From Paenibacillus sp. PK3_47 (GTDB lineage Bacteria > Bacillota > Bacilli > Paenibacillales > Paenibacillaceae): a stretch of DNA of 64,000 nucleotides. Position numbers and translations under genes: made by a program. The stretch's first letter is position 1. Each line of letters opens with the position of its first letter. The stretch covers positions 5,022,001 to 5,086,000 of the forward strand of contig NZ_CP026029.1 in NCBI RefSeq assembly GCF_023520895.1. Direction: 5' to 3'. Positions 8,748 to 17,299 of this stretch are shown here, in pieces. The notes below the pieces were generated by a model. That model worked only from the letters and a program-made list of their open reading frames with translations, made no database searches and was not told the DNA's origin.

Positions 8748-9130
8748 GGGCTATCCCTCCGGAAGAAACTGAAGATGCACCTTCAGCTCTAATACACATG
8801 CTCGTCTTATTTATATTCACGTATCAGGTATTCATGCAGCCTTTAGCCTGACCCCCCCTAAACTGAAAGCGCAATCATGAAACAGGGAAACCGTTAGTTT
8901 TTTTCTATCTCTCTGATAAAATCATTTGATGCGCTCTATAGCTACCATGTTGTTCACATAACCGTCAAAATCCGTTATGATTATTAAAGGTTCTACTCCG
9001 AAAGATTATTGCATTCCCCCGAATAAGGATTACTGCCCGCATTATCTCAGTTCTGGTACTTCAAATTGTAAATGTTTTCATGATGTTAGGAACGGCTTTT
9101 ATACCCTTGTTGGCAAAGGAGAGATATTCT
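8748..9130. other. Divergent promoter region ytvI/citZ
   Basis: This 383-base gap must contain promoters for both genes. It includes a run of seven C (8852-8858 region), AT-rich stretches and a candidate CcpA site at 9066-9080. I did not find a convincing CcpC-type pair with the expected spacing, nor a hairpin with a T run. Confidence 0.5.
9066..9080. promoter_or_regulatory. Candidate cre (CcpA) site upstream of citZ
   Basis: TTGTAAATGTTTTCA fits the catabolite-responsive consensus WTGNAANCGNWNNCW with one mismatch (TG instead of the central CG). It lies 50 bases before the citZ start. In B. subtilis CcpA represses citZ, which supports the idea, but the match is short and unconfirmed. Confidence 0.45.
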
Positions 9131-10243
9131 ATGACAGCTACTAAAGGCCTGGAAGGCATCGTCGCTACGACCTCCTCCATCAGCTCCATAGTAGATGGCG
9201 TGCTTACTTACCGCGGATATGATATTGATGATCTTGCGGAGAACGCCACATTTGAAGAGACTGCTTATTTGCTGTGGTTTGGCAGTCTGCCGGCCGCGCC
9301 TGAGCTGCAGACACTGCAGCGTGATCTCAGTGCGTTTGCGCCGATTCCGGAGCAGGTTATTGCACAAATGAAGCTGTATCCTAAAGAAGCCAGCACGATG
9401 GCTGCACTGCGTTCGGCTGTGTCGAGCCTTGCGCTTTATGATGAAGCAGCGGATGATATGAGCCGTGAAGCGAATGAGATCAAGGCAGTGAAGCTGCAGG
9501 CGCAGATTCCGACAATTGTGGCCGCTTTGGCGCGGATCCGCAAGGGCCTGGAGCCCGTAGCACCCAAAGAGGGCGTGTCCATTGCCGAGAATTTCCTGTA
9601 TATGCTGTGGGGCAAAGACCCGGATATCGTATCCGTCAAGGCGCTTGATGCTGCACTGGTGCTGCATGCCGACCACGAGCTCAATGCTTCAACCTTTGCG
9701 GGCCGGGTAACGGTTGCAACATTGTCCGACATCTATTCCGGTGTAACCTCCGCTATCGGCGCGCTTAAGGGACCTCTGCACGGCGGTGCGAATGAAGCGG
9801 TGATGAAGATGCTGGAGGAGATCGGCAGCCTGGATGCTGTTGAGCCTTATATCCGCGAAAAGCTGGAACGCCGCGAAAAAATTATGGGCTTCGGACACCG
9901 TGTGTACAAGAACGGCGATCCGCGCGCCAAACATCTGATGAAGATGTCACGCGAGCTCGGTACGATGAAGAATGATACTTCCCTCTATGATATGTCCGTC
10001 AAAATCGAGGAGCTGATTACCGGGCAGAAGGGCCTGAAGCCGAACGTGGATTTCTACTCCGCCTCAGTGTATACTCAGCTGGGGATTGAGCGTGAGCTGT
10101 TTACGCCGATCTTCGCCATCAGCCGGGTCTCGGGATGGACAGCGCATATTCTGGAGCAATACGAGGATAACCGCATTATCCGTCCGCGCGCGGAATATAC
10201 CGGCATGTCTGATCTGAAGTACATTCCGGTTGACGAAAGATAA
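9131..10243 (+). CDS. citZ: Citrate synthase
   Basis: Condenses acetyl-CoA with oxaloacetate to citrate, entering the TCA cycle. The 370-residue protein has the two-domain small citrate synthase pattern: GLEGIVATTSSISSI, VLTYRGYDIDDLAE, LHADHELNASTFAGRV with the catalytic histidine, GPLHGGANEAVMKML, IMGFGHRVYKNGDPRA with the second catalytic histidine, and NVDFYSASVYTQLGI with the catalytic aspartate. The reading frame is open upstream to 9080, but ATG 9131 has aaaggaga 8 bases before it and gives the family's usual start MTATKGLEG. It is followed by icd and mdh, as in B. subtilis. Confidence 0.97.
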   Translation: MTATKGLEGIVATTSSISSIVDGVLTYRGYDIDDLAENATFEETAYLLWFGSLPAAPELQTLQRDLSAFAPIPEQVIAQMKLYPKEASTMAALRSAVSSLALYDEAADDMSREANEIKAVKLQAQIPTIVAALARIRKGLEPVAPKEGVSIAENFLYMLWGKDPDIVSVKALDAALVLHADHELNASTFAGRVTVATLSDIYSGVTSAIGALKGPLHGGANEAVMKMLEEIGSLDAVEPYIREKLERREKIMGFGHRVYKNGDPRAKHLMKMSRELGTMKNDTSLYDMSVKIEELITGQKGLKPNVDFYSASVYTQLGIERELFTPIFAISRVSGWTAHILEQYEDNRIIRPRAEYTGMSDLKYIPVDER

Positions 10244-10462
10244 GGCAGCCCTTGCAGGCCGCTGCACCCCTTAGTAGAATTAGAAGTGCACAGTATTGCC
10301 CTAACGAGCAGATGCCTTGGGATAAAGACTGGTGCGGTCCGCACGCGGAGGCATGTCTTCTCTGACGAGATTGCTGAAGTCTGCTTCCCCTGTCCATGCC
10401 GCACCATGCCGGTATCCCGGGAGGCTGAAGCTACACCATACTATTAGGAGGAATCCCCGCAA

Positions 10463-11758
10463 ATGTTGAAACTCGAAAAATACGATCTGCCGACTGAAGG
10501 CGAACAAATCACGATTGAAGATGGCAAACTGGTGGTTCCTGATCAACCGATCATTCCTTTTATCGAAGGTGACGGCACAGGCCGCGACATTTGGAAAGCC
10601 TCCAAGCGCGTGCTGGATGCTGCTGTAGAGAAGGCATACGGCGGTTCCAAAAAACTGGCCTGGTACGAAGTGTTCGCAGGTGAGAAGGCGTTCAATACAT
10701 ATGGGGAGTGGCTGCCGAACGATACGCTTGAAGCGATCCGCGAGTATATCGTTGCGATCAAAGGCCCGCTGACCACGCCGATCGGAGGCGGTATCCGCTC
10801 TTTGAATGTGGCGCTGCGCCAGGAGCTGGATTTGTATGTATGCTTGCGTCCGGTGCGTTATTTCGACGGGGTACCTTCCCCGGTGAAGCATCCGGAGCTG
10901 GTGGATATGGTCATTTTCCGCGAGAATACAGAAGATATTTATGCCGGCATTGAATACAAGGAAGGTTCCGAGGAAGTCAAGAAGGTGATTGAATTCCTCC
11001 AGAAGGAAATGGGCGTGAACAAAATCCGTTTCCCTGAAACCTCCGGTATCGGCATTAAACCGGTTTCCTCTGAAGGCTCTAAGCGTCTGGTGCGCTCCGC
11101 AGTCGAGTACGCCATCAAGCACGGCCGCAAGAGTGTGACACTGGTGCATAAAGGCAACATCATGAAATTCACGGAAGGCGCGTTCAAGAACTGGGGATAT
11201 GAAGTAGCTGAGCAGGAGTTCGGCGACAAAGTATTTACCTGGAACCAATACGATGTCATCAAGGAGCGTGACGGTGAAGCTGCAGCCAATGCTGCCCAGA
11301 AGGAAGCGGAAGCTGCCGGTAAGATCATTATCAAGGACGCTATCGCGGATATCGCTCTGCAGCAGGTGCTGACCCGTCCGACTGATTTTGATGTCATTGC
11401 GACGCTGAACCTGAACGGTGACTACCTGTCCGATGCCCTGGCGGCACAAATCGGCGGAATCGGTATTGCGCCGGGAGCGAACATCAACTATGTTACGGGA
11501 CATGCCATTTTTGAGGCTACTCACGGAACAGCTCCTAAATATGCGGACAAGGACGTTGTGAACCCCGGATCAGTTATCCTCTCCGGCGTCATGCTGCTTG
11601 AGCATCTAGGCTGGCAGGAAGCGGCTGACCTGATCTACAAAGGCATGAGCACCGCAATCAACAACAAGACGGTAACTTATGACTTTGCACGTCAGATGGA
11701 AGGCGCAACAGAGCTGAAATGCTCCGCGTTTGCCGACGAAATTATCAACAATCTGTAA
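10463..11758 (+). CDS. icd: Isocitrate dehydrogenase, NADP-dependent type
   Basis: Oxidatively decarboxylates isocitrate to 2-oxoglutarate. Sequence hallmarks are IPFIEGDGTGRDIW, the GGGIRSLNVALRQELDLYVCLRP substrate loop (the phosphorylatable serine region GIRSLN), FRENTEDIYAG, HKGNIMKFTEGAF and ATHGTAPKYADKDVVNPGS. Length 431 residues is slightly above the B. subtilis enzyme. ATG 10463 is preceded by taggaggaatcc. The 219-base gap after citZ has no T-tailed hairpin, so read-through from citZ is likely. NADP preference is inferred from the family. Confidence 0.96.
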   Translation: MLKLEKYDLPTEGEQITIEDGKLVVPDQPIIPFIEGDGTGRDIWKASKRVLDAAVEKAYGGSKKLAWYEVFAGEKAFNTYGEWLPNDTLEAIREYIVAIKGPLTTPIGGGIRSLNVALRQELDLYVCLRPVRYFDGVPSPVKHPELVDMVIFRENTEDIYAGIEYKEGSEEVKKVIEFLQKEMGVNKIRFPETSGIGIKPVSSEGSKRLVRSAVEYAIKHGRKSVTLVHKGNIMKFTEGAFKNWGYEVAEQEFGDKVFTWNQYDVIKERDGEAAANAAQKEAEAAGKIIIKDAIADIALQQVLTRPTDFDVIATLNLNGDYLSDALAAQIGGIGIAPGANINYVTGHAIFEATHGTAPKYADKDVVNPGSVILSGVMLLEHLGWQEAADLIYKGMSTAINNKTVTYDFARQMEGATELKCSAFADEIINNL

Positions 11759-11776
11759 TTGTAATCCAAGTACACT

Positions 11777-11813
11777 CGGGCTGCAGGAAGCTTAGGCTTC
11801 CGAGGCCCGTTTT
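11777..11813 (+). terminator. Terminator-like hairpin between icd and mdh
   Basis: CGGGC and GCCCG enclose an inner hairpin GGAAGC-TTA-GCTTCC, followed by only four T. It may be a weak terminator or an mRNA end that lets part of the transcripts continue into mdh, 52 bases downstream. Confidence 0.6.
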
Positions 11814-11865
11814 GTGCGAGAAAGGCCTTGTCTAAAATTTAATCAAAAATTTAGGAGGTCCCCCT

Positions 11866-12807
11866 TTGGCCATCAGACGTTATAAAATCACTGTCGTGGG
11901 TGCCGGCTTTACCGGTGCTACCACGGCGCTTATGCTTGCCCAAAAAGAGCTTGGAGATGTTGTGCTGCTCGATATTCCGCAGCTTGAGAATCCTACCAAA
12001 GGCAAAGCGCTCGATATGCTGGAAGCCGGTCCTGTGCAAAAATTCGACAGCCGGATTATTGGAACCTCGGATTATGAGGATGCTGCGGATTCGGATATTG
12101 TCATCATCACCGCAGGCATTGCGCGCAAGCCCGGCATGAGCCGCGATGATCTGGTGAACACGAATGCCCTGGTCGTAAAATCGGTATGTGAAAACGTGAG
12201 CCGCGTAGCCCCGGAATCCATCGTTATTATTCTCAGTAATCCGGTGGATGCCATGACTTATGTAGCTTACAAAACGCTCGGATTTCCAAAGAACCGGGTC
12301 ATCGGCCAATCCGGCGTCCTGGATACGGCACGTTACTGTACCTTTATTGCCCAGGAGCTTAACGTATCTGTGGAAGATGTGCGCGGCTTTGTTCTGGGCG
12401 GCCACGGGGATGACATGGTTCCGCTTGTCCGTTATTCGAGTGCCGGCGGCATTCCGATTGCTTCGCTGATTCCTGAAGAGCGTATCGCCGAGATCGTGCA
12501 GCGTACACGCGTAGGCGGCGGCGAGATTGTAAGCCTGCTTGGCAACGGCAGCGCTTATTATGCTCCGGCGGCCTCGCTGGTACAGATGACTGAAGCGATC
12601 CTCAAAGATAAAAAACGGATTATTCCGGTGATTGCCCTGCTTGAAGGGGAATACGGCTATGACGATCTGTTCATGGGCGTTCCTGCACTGCTGGGAGCAG
12701 ACGGCATTGAGAAGATCTATGTGCTGGAGCTTACGGAGGAAGAGAAGGCGGCGCTGGATAAATCGGCTGACTCCGTTCGTGCAGTAACGTCCTCGGTATC
12801 GCTCTAA
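11866..12807 (+). CDS. mdh: Malate dehydrogenase, LDH-like type
   Basis: Oxidises malate to oxaloacetate with NAD. The 313-residue protein shows the Rossmann start ITVVGAGFTGATTALMLAQ, ITAGIARKPGMSRDDLV, ILSNPVDAMTYVAY, GQSGVLDTARYC and the catalytic histidine motif GGHGDDMVPLVRYS. Start is TTG 11866, supported by a strong ribosome binding site aggaggtccccc. It completes the citZ-icd-mdh TCA cluster and is followed by a strong terminator. Confidence 0.97.
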   Translation: MAIRRYKITVVGAGFTGATTALMLAQKELGDVVLLDIPQLENPTKGKALDMLEAGPVQKFDSRIIGTSDYEDAADSDIVIITAGIARKPGMSRDDLVNTNALVVKSVCENVSRVAPESIVIILSNPVDAMTYVAYKTLGFPKNRVIGQSGVLDTARYCTFIAQELNVSVEDVRGFVLGGHGDDMVPLVRYSSAGGIPIASLIPEERIAEIVQRTRVGGGEIVSLLGNGSAYYAPAASLVQMTEAILKDKKRIIPVIALLEGEYGYDDLFMGVPALLGADGIEKIYVLELTEEEKAALDKSADSVRAVTSSVSL

Positions 12808-12824
12808 GCCTGGAGACGTGCAAC

Positions 12825-12857
12825 AAGCCCCCATTTGATGTAAAAATGGGGGCTTTT
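12825..12857 (+). terminator. Terminator after mdh
   Basis: AAGCCCCCATTT pairs with AAATGGGGGCTT around a five-base loop and ends in TTTT. Confidence 0.92.
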
Positions 12858-12938
12858 ATGATACCGCTTTGACTATCATTTCCTGTTAGGTATAATAGTA
12901 TGTAACTAATATCACTGTACAATTGGAGGAGGTATGTT

Positions 12939-13364
12939 ATGGGTCACTTTTTGTTTTTCTTACATATGATCGGTACGCTGGCACTCGGGTTCTATCTGGT
13001 GCTGCCGTTCGTACTGGGACGTGTCGAGAAGCTGTCTGTACCTGCCAGAGAAGGTACGCTTAATGCAATTGGCGGGTTCAACCGTTTTGCCCAGTACGGG
13101 CTGGTTATCCAGCTCCTGACCGGCGGCTACATGATGTCGCAGGGGGAATACTCTGTACCCTGGATGATCGTTGTAGTAGTGCTGCTGCTTGCCATGTTTG
13201 CGCTGGGCGGCATTATCGGCAAGCCGCTTCGCCTGGCTGCAGCCGGAATGCGTGAGAACCGCGACGTATCCGCAGAGACCGGCAAAATCCGGACATTAAG
13301 CGCACTGCTGATGGTTGCGCTGGTGCTGATGGTATTTTTCATGGTATACAGCGATATTATATAA
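12939..13364 (+). CDS. Small integral membrane protein, unknown function
   Basis: A 141-residue protein with four hydrophobic segments (roughly residues 3-25, 50-68, 72-92 and 118-138) and a histidine in the first segment (LFFLHMIGTLALGF). The arrangement recalls small four-helix membrane proteins such as DUF2269 or CopD-like families, but I cannot assign it firmly. The ribosome binding site ggaggaggt is ideal. A terminator follows directly. It is the first gene of the block that separates mdh from the Pho genes. Confidence 0.7.
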   Translation: MGHFLFFLHMIGTLALGFYLVLPFVLGRVEKLSVPAREGTLNAIGGFNRFAQYGLVIQLLTGGYMMSQGEYSVPWMIVVVVLLLAMFALGGIIGKPLRLAAAGMRENRDVSAETGKIRTLSALLMVALVLMVFFMVYSDII

Positions 13365-13383
13365 TGTCCCGTATTGTGTGATG

Positions 13384-13420
13384 AGAGCCCGTCTCCATAG
13401 TGGAGAACGGGCTCTTCTTT
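13384..13420 (+). terminator. Terminator after the membrane protein gene
   Basis: AGAGCCCGT (13384-13392) pairs with ACGGGCTCT (13407-13415), with an inner TCCA/TGGA stem, followed by TCTTT. It lies between convergent genes. Confidence 0.8.
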
Positions 13421-13453
13421 GTCCGCTGCCGGCTGTTTTTAACATTAATGCAC

Positions 13454-13879
13454 CTACAGCAGCTCCTCCAGCTCAAAAACCCTGCTCTGCTCAAAATCCG
13501 CCAGAATGCCTCCAGGCAGCATTTGCCGCAGTTCAAGCTTGGTGCACCACTGGTAGTCAGAGTGCTCTTCAGACAGACTGACCGCATATTCATCGCTTCT
13601 GCATAAATAAGTGAGGATGACCACCTGCCTTGCCGGATCCGTCAAAAAAGATGAAGCATATAAAAGTCTGTCTACAGTGACTGCAAGCCCGGTCTCCTCC
13701 AGGATTTCTCTCGCCAGCGCGGTTTCCAGCCCTTCCCCGAAGTCTATTTTTCCGCCCGCACATTCCCAGGTTCCAGCCCCGATGGAATCGCCTGAGGCCC
13801 GCTGGACAATCAGTATTTTCCCCTGATTAATGATGATGCCTTTAACGGCAACGATAATGCTCCGTGTATTTTTGGGCAT
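13454..13879 (-). CDS. Nudix hydrolase
   Basis: Likely hydrolyses a nucleoside diphosphate linked to another moiety. The Nudix box is intact: GKIDFGEGLETALAREILEETGL with the REILEETG core. About 141 residues; substrate cannot be read from the sequence. The frame is open to 13903, but aaaggggg lies inside that extension and 12 bases before ATG 13879 (MPKNTRSII), so the inner start is preferred. It is monocistronic and convergent with the membrane protein gene. Confidence 0.85.
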   Translation of the reverse strand: MPKNTRSIIVAVKGIIINQGKILIVQRASGDSIGAGTWECAGGKIDFGEGLETALAREILEETGLAVTVDRLLYASSFLTDPARQVVILTYLCRSDEYAVSLSEEHSDYQWCTKLELRQMLPGGILADFEQSRVFELEELL

Positions 13880-14109
13880 ATCTGCGCGATTCCCCCTTTG
13901 CATAAATTCCGGATACGTATATCTAAAATTATATAGAGCATCTGTGATATTAACGACTAAATTTTAGTTTGAGCGGACCCTAAGTGTGGTAAGTAACATA
14001 ACGTACCGTTAATTACGGTCTTGACAAGATGTCAACGCATAAACCATGAACCATGAGCCATCCTAATACGATGAGTGACTACCACGCACAGCGAAAGGAG
14101 AATGGAACA

Positions 14110-14979
14110 ATGCCAGACAACAAAGAATCCCAAAAAACACTGCCTCCCCAGGAACAGGAGCGTCAGCCCGGAATCGAGAGCCAGATGCACCCGCTGCCCG
14201 AGTATGAATCTTCTACCTATAAAGCAGCAGGCAAGCTCCTGGGAAAAGCAGCGCTGATTACAGGAGGAGACAGCGGAATCGGACGGGCTGTCGCCGTTTA
14301 TTTTGCCAAAGAGGGCGCAGATGTCGTCATTTCTTATCTGGACGAGCATTCTGATGCAGAGGAGACGAAACGCCAGGTGGAGCAGGAAGGGCGCAAATGC
14401 ATCCTGATCCCCGGGGATATTGGTGTAGAAGCATTCTGCCAGGACTTGATTAACAAAACCGTGGAAGGCCTCGGCAAGCTGGACATCCTGATCAACAATG
14501 CGGCTGAGCAGCATCCGCAGGATAAGATCGAGGATATTACCTCCGAACAGCTAGAGCGGACATTCCGTACGAATATTTTCTCCATGTTCTATTTGACCAA
14601 AGCGGCAATGCCGCATCTGAAAAAAGGTTCTACCATCATCAACACGACGTCTATTACCGCTTACCGCGGCAGCCCGCAGCTGCTGGACTATTCGTCCACC
14701 AAAGGTGCGATTCTCAGCTTTACGCGCGCTCTGTCGATGAATCTGGCTGAGAAGGGCATCCGCGTCAATGCGGTAGCGCCGGGTCCAATCTGGACACCGC
14801 TGATCCCGTCCACTTTTGATGCGGAGAAGGTCAGCGAATTTGGTGCAACCCAGCCGATGAAACGTCCGGGACAGCCGGAAGAGCTGGCACCTGCCTATGT
14901 CTATCTGGCTTCTGATGATTCATCCTATGTCAGCGGTCAGGTTATCCACGTGAACGGCGGCGAGATTATTAACGGTTAA
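14110..14979 (+). CDS. Short-chain dehydrogenase/reductase with N-terminal extension
   Basis: A 289-residue SDR of the YhdF/YdaD-like group of general stress proteins. After a polar, proline-rich extension of about 40 residues (PPQEQERQPGIESQMHPLP) comes ALITGGDSGIGRAVA (cofactor loop TGxxxGIG), INNAAEQHPQ, the catalytic tetrad region NTTSIT and YSSTK (Tyr and Lys), and APGPIWTPLIPS. Substrate is unknown; NADP(H) or NAD(H) use is not decidable. ATG 14110 has gaaaggag 9 bases upstream; the open frame from 14053 lacks a ribosome binding site. A perfect terminator follows. Confidence 0.88.
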   Translation: MPDNKESQKTLPPQEQERQPGIESQMHPLPEYESSTYKAAGKLLGKAALITGGDSGIGRAVAVYFAKEGADVVISYLDEHSDAEETKRQVEQEGRKCILIPGDIGVEAFCQDLINKTVEGLGKLDILINNAAEQHPQDKIEDITSEQLERTFRTNIFSMFYLTKAAMPHLKKGSTIINTTSITAYRGSPQLLDYSSTKGAILSFTRALSMNLAEKGIRVNAVAPGPIWTPLIPSTFDAEKVSEFGATQPMKRPGQPEELAPAYVYLASDDSSYVSGQVIHVNGGEIING

Positions 14980-15008
14980 CAGCCGGCTGTTAAGCCTGGT
15001 AACGATAG

Positions 15009-15036
15009 AGAGCGGACCCTTGGGGTCCGCTCTTTT
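15009..15036 (+). terminator. Terminator after the SDR gene
   Basis: AGAGCGGACCC (15009-15019) and GGGTCCGCTCT (15023-15033) form an 11-bp stem with TTTT. A near copy in opposite orientation lies at 15838-15862. Confidence 0.9.
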
Positions 15037-15105
15037 CAGAGTGTTGAGAAATCGAACTCTTTTAATGGTCTTGGATTTCTTTGCTGTGTTTCCATGTCTG
15101 CGTAC

Positions 15106-15550
15106 GCTGCATCCGTCCCGTTCACTGCCTCGTCTTCTTTCGCGCGCTAACGGAAGCTGCATCCGTCCCGTTCACTGCCTCGTCTTCTTTCGCGCGCTAA
15201 CGGAAGCTGCGTCCGTCCCGTTAACTGCCACGTCCTCTTTCACACGCTAACGGACTGCGTTCGTTAACTGCCTCGTTCTCTTTCGCACGTTAACGGACAC
15301 TGGATCCATTAACTGCCTCAATCTCTTTCGCACTATCGTACGCTGCATCCGTCCCGTTCACTGCCACGTCCTCTTTCACACGCTAACGGACTGCGTTCGT
15401 TAACTGCCTCGTTCTCTTTCGCACGTTAACGGACACTGCATCCATTAACTGCCTCAATCTCTTTCGCACGCTAACGTACGCTGCATCCGTTCACTGCCAC
15501 GTCGTCCTCTTTCACACGCTAACGGACACTGCGTCCGTTATTTACTGAAA
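15106..15550. repeat. Degenerate tandem repeat array, about 45-50 bp units
   Basis: Units of the form GCTGCATCCGT-CCCGTTCACTGCCTCG-TCTTCTTTCGCGC-GCTAACGGAA repeat from 15106 with exact 50-base period for the first three (15106, 15156, 15206), then shorter, diverged units continue to about 15550. A higher-order duplication is visible: 15225-15333 recurs at 15361-15469 (period 136) with few changes. Each unit contains the element CTAACGG, which is also the core of the palindromes at 34.9-35.6 kb. Open frames across this stretch are repeat artefacts. Confidence 0.8.
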
Positions 15551-15989
15551 TTCACCCCGTTTCCATCGCTAACGGACCGTCGTTCCTTTATTCTGCTAAA
15601 TGAGGGGTAAATTAAGCCCTTGCGGATGAAATAACGGATCCAGAGTCCGTTAGGATTTCAAAACACACCTCTAGCGCAAAATAACGGATCTAGGGTCCGT
15701 TAGCGTTAGCCTTTCCAAGTCATTAATAGGTTCTGGTGCGCGTGAGGTGATGGTTGGAGCCGGCAATCGTTAATGCGGTGTCATATGAAATCAAATCACA
15801 TACATAAGGTTGTCGAGACTTTCTCAACGGCTTGGAAATAGCGGACCCCTGAGGTCTGCTATATTATTTATGGCTTTAGGCATATGGAGTGATGGAATTC
15901 AACCGCAAACTGGAAAAGTTTACAGAGACAAGCGGTTCTGTATCAGCTGAAAATAGATATGCTATTGCAAAGTGACGAAGGCCTTCTCT

Positions 15990-16235
15990 TCACAGCAGCC
16001 CAATGTACTCGTTTTTTCGAGTACAAAGGGCACGTATCCGCTCACAGCAGCCCAATGTACTCGTTTTTTCGAGTACAAAGGGCACGTAACTGCTCCCAGC
16101 GGCCCAATTGTACTCGTTTTTTCGAGTACAACAACCACGTGCCTGCTCGCAGCTACCCAATGTACTCGTTTTTTGGAGTACAATGACCACGTGCCTGTTC
16201 GCAGCTACCCAATGTACTCGTTTTTTCGAGTACAA
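15990..16235. repeat. Five tandem 52-53 bp repeats with a GTACTCG-T6-CGAGTAC palindrome
   Basis: The palindromic core GTACTCGTTTTTTCGAGTAC starts at 16005, 16057, 16110, 16162 and 16214, giving periods of 52, 53, 52 and 52. The fourth core has one change (GGAGTAC). The intervening 32 or so bases are themselves similar (CACGT...GCTCnCAGC...CCCAAT), so this is a tandem repeat and not a CRISPR array. Each unit would form a 7-bp hairpin with a T6 loop on one strand and an A6 loop on the other. Confidence 0.85.
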
Positions 16236-16447
16236 TGGCCCGTTTACGCTAAGCGGACATAAGGTTTATGGTCAGCTGGTATCCCCGGACGAGTTTAGCC
16301 ACAAGGGGTATTCCCCAAGGGCAACTAAGCCGTCTGCTGGATACTTGGTCCTGCTTAGCCGCCAGCGTCCCGCATCATAAAAAGATAGCCCTGTCAGGAA
16401 TATTATGTTAGTATATGAAGCGTTAACAGCAACAGCATAATGTTATT

Positions 16448-16531
16448 CACTAGGGGTGCCGCAAGGCTGAGACGGACGCAATGTCCGGACCCTTTGAACC
16501 TGATCTGGTTTATACCAGCGGAGGGAAGTGG
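16448..16531 (+). ncRNA. TPP riboswitch (THI element)
   Basis: The conserved THI-box is plain: GGGGTGC (16453-), CTGAGA (16467-), then CCCTTTGAACCTGATCTGG and ATACCAGCGGAGGGAAGTGG. CACT/AGTG at the ends form P1. It senses thiamine pyrophosphate. The downstream terminator at 16585 shows that it acts by transcription attenuation. It precedes tenI-thiS-thiG-thiH, so thiamine represses this operon. Confidence 0.95.
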
Positions 16532-16584
16532 ACAAGAATACTGCAGCAGAGCTTATCACAGGCTCATTGTCTCTGTATATTCCA

Positions 16585-16613
16585 GACTGCCTCCTGACGG
16601 GGGCGGTCTTTTT
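16585..16613 (+). terminator. Expression-platform terminator of the TPP riboswitch
   Basis: GACTGCCTCC (16585-16594) pairs with GGGGGCGGTC (16599-16608) around TGAC and is followed by TTTTT. It lies between the riboswitch and the tenI ribosome binding site, as expected for ligand-dependent premature termination. Confidence 0.9.
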
Positions 16614-16658
16614 GCGTTCAGGTGCCTGATAATGTTTGTCCGTAAGGAGGGCTGGAAG

Positions 16659-17297
16659 TTGGCAGAGATACACTGGATATCGGACGGGAAAATGGAAGCA
16701 GCCCGGTTAATTGAAATCGCTTCAGCAGTTCACCCGCTGACGGATTACATTCACTTACGCGAAAAATCAATGTCTGCACGGGATTTGTTCGCGCTGGCGG
16801 AGGGGCTAATCAGGACGGGGGTTCCTGCCGGCAAACTGGTCATCAATGACCGGATAGATGTGGCACTGGCAGCAGGTGCGGGCGGGGTCCAGCTGGCCTG
16901 GCACAGCCTGCGGCCAGCTGCGGCGCGTGCTGCCGCTCCGGGCCTGCGGATAGGCGTATCGGTGCATTCTCCCGCTGAAGCCGCAGAGGCGGGACTTGAG
17001 GGCGCAGATTACTGCCTGTACGGGCATGTATTCCCTTCAGCCTGCAAGCCCGGGCAGGCTGCACGCGGGCTGCGCCAGCTGCGCGAAGCCGTCAGCAGCA
17101 GCAGCATTCCGCTGATTGCGGTCGGCGGAATCCGGCCGGATAATGCCGGAGAGATTCTGCAGGAGGGCGCGGCAGGAATTGCCGTAATGTCCGGTATAGG
17201 CAGCGCGGCAGATCCTGCCGCTGCCGGCCGGGCATACCGGTGGGCCGCAGACAACGGCCAGCGACTAAGATGGCATACCGGCAAAGGAGGTGAGTAG
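16659..17297 (+). CDS. tenI: Thiazole tautomerase TenI
   Basis: A TIM-barrel protein of the ThiE/TenI family, 212 residues. It matches TenI more than thiamine phosphate synthase: DYIHLREKSMSARDL, GKLVINDRIDVAL, GVQL, VSVHSPAEA, YGHVFPSACKPG and IPLIAVGGIRPDNAGEI. H123 in the YGHVF motif corresponds to the tautomerase histidine of B. subtilis TenI (H122). TenI aromatises the ThiG thiazole product. The start is TTG 16659, with aaggaggg 7 bases upstream; a longer frame starts inside the riboswitch leader and is not real. First gene of the TPP-controlled operon; thiS follows 2 bases later. Confidence 0.88.
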   Translation: MAEIHWISDGKMEAARLIEIASAVHPLTDYIHLREKSMSARDLFALAEGLIRTGVPAGKLVINDRIDVALAAGAGGVQLAWHSLRPAAARAAAPGLRIGVSVHSPAEAAEAGLEGADYCLYGHVFPSACKPGQAARGLRQLREAVSSSSIPLIAVGGIRPDNAGEILQEGAAGIAVMSGIGSAADPAAAGRAYRWAADNGQRLRWHTGKGGE

Positions 17298-17299
17298 GC

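Larger units (their letters stand above)
15009..15862. repeat. Inverted flanking repeats around a tandem repeat block
   Basis: The left end (15009-15055) reads hairpin AGAGCGGACC...GGTCCGCTCT followed by GTTGAGAAA. The right end (15809-15862), read on the minus strand, has the related hairpin ATAGCAGACC...GGTCCGCTAT followed by CCGTTGAGAAA. Thus a stretch of about 850 bases without a gene is bounded by imperfect inverted copies of about 45 bases. Between 15570 and 15720 lie two more TAACGGATC...TCCGTTA palindromes (about 15635-15652 and 15684-15702). Confidence 0.55.

Noticed and set aside
8941..8985. CcpC-type operator before citZ
   Set aside because: ATAA and TTAT words are present but separated by 13 bases, not the expected spacing.
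10244..10462. Terminator or riboswitch between citZ and icd
   Set aside because: Only small palindromes such as GTGCGG-T-CCGCAC are present, with no T run and no known aptamer motif.
13940..14000. Sigma-B promoter before the SDR gene
   Set aside because: GTTTGA-N13-GTGGTA is only a partial match to the consensus, especially in the -10 part.
15990..16235. CRISPR array
   Set aside because: The spacers between palindromes are similar to each other, the units are only five, and no cas genes are present.
15959..16262. Overlapping open frames on both strands across the 52-bp repeats
   Set aside because: They arise because the repeat period leaves frames open; the peptides are merely repeats of VLVFSSTK/LEKTST-like words with no ribosome binding site.
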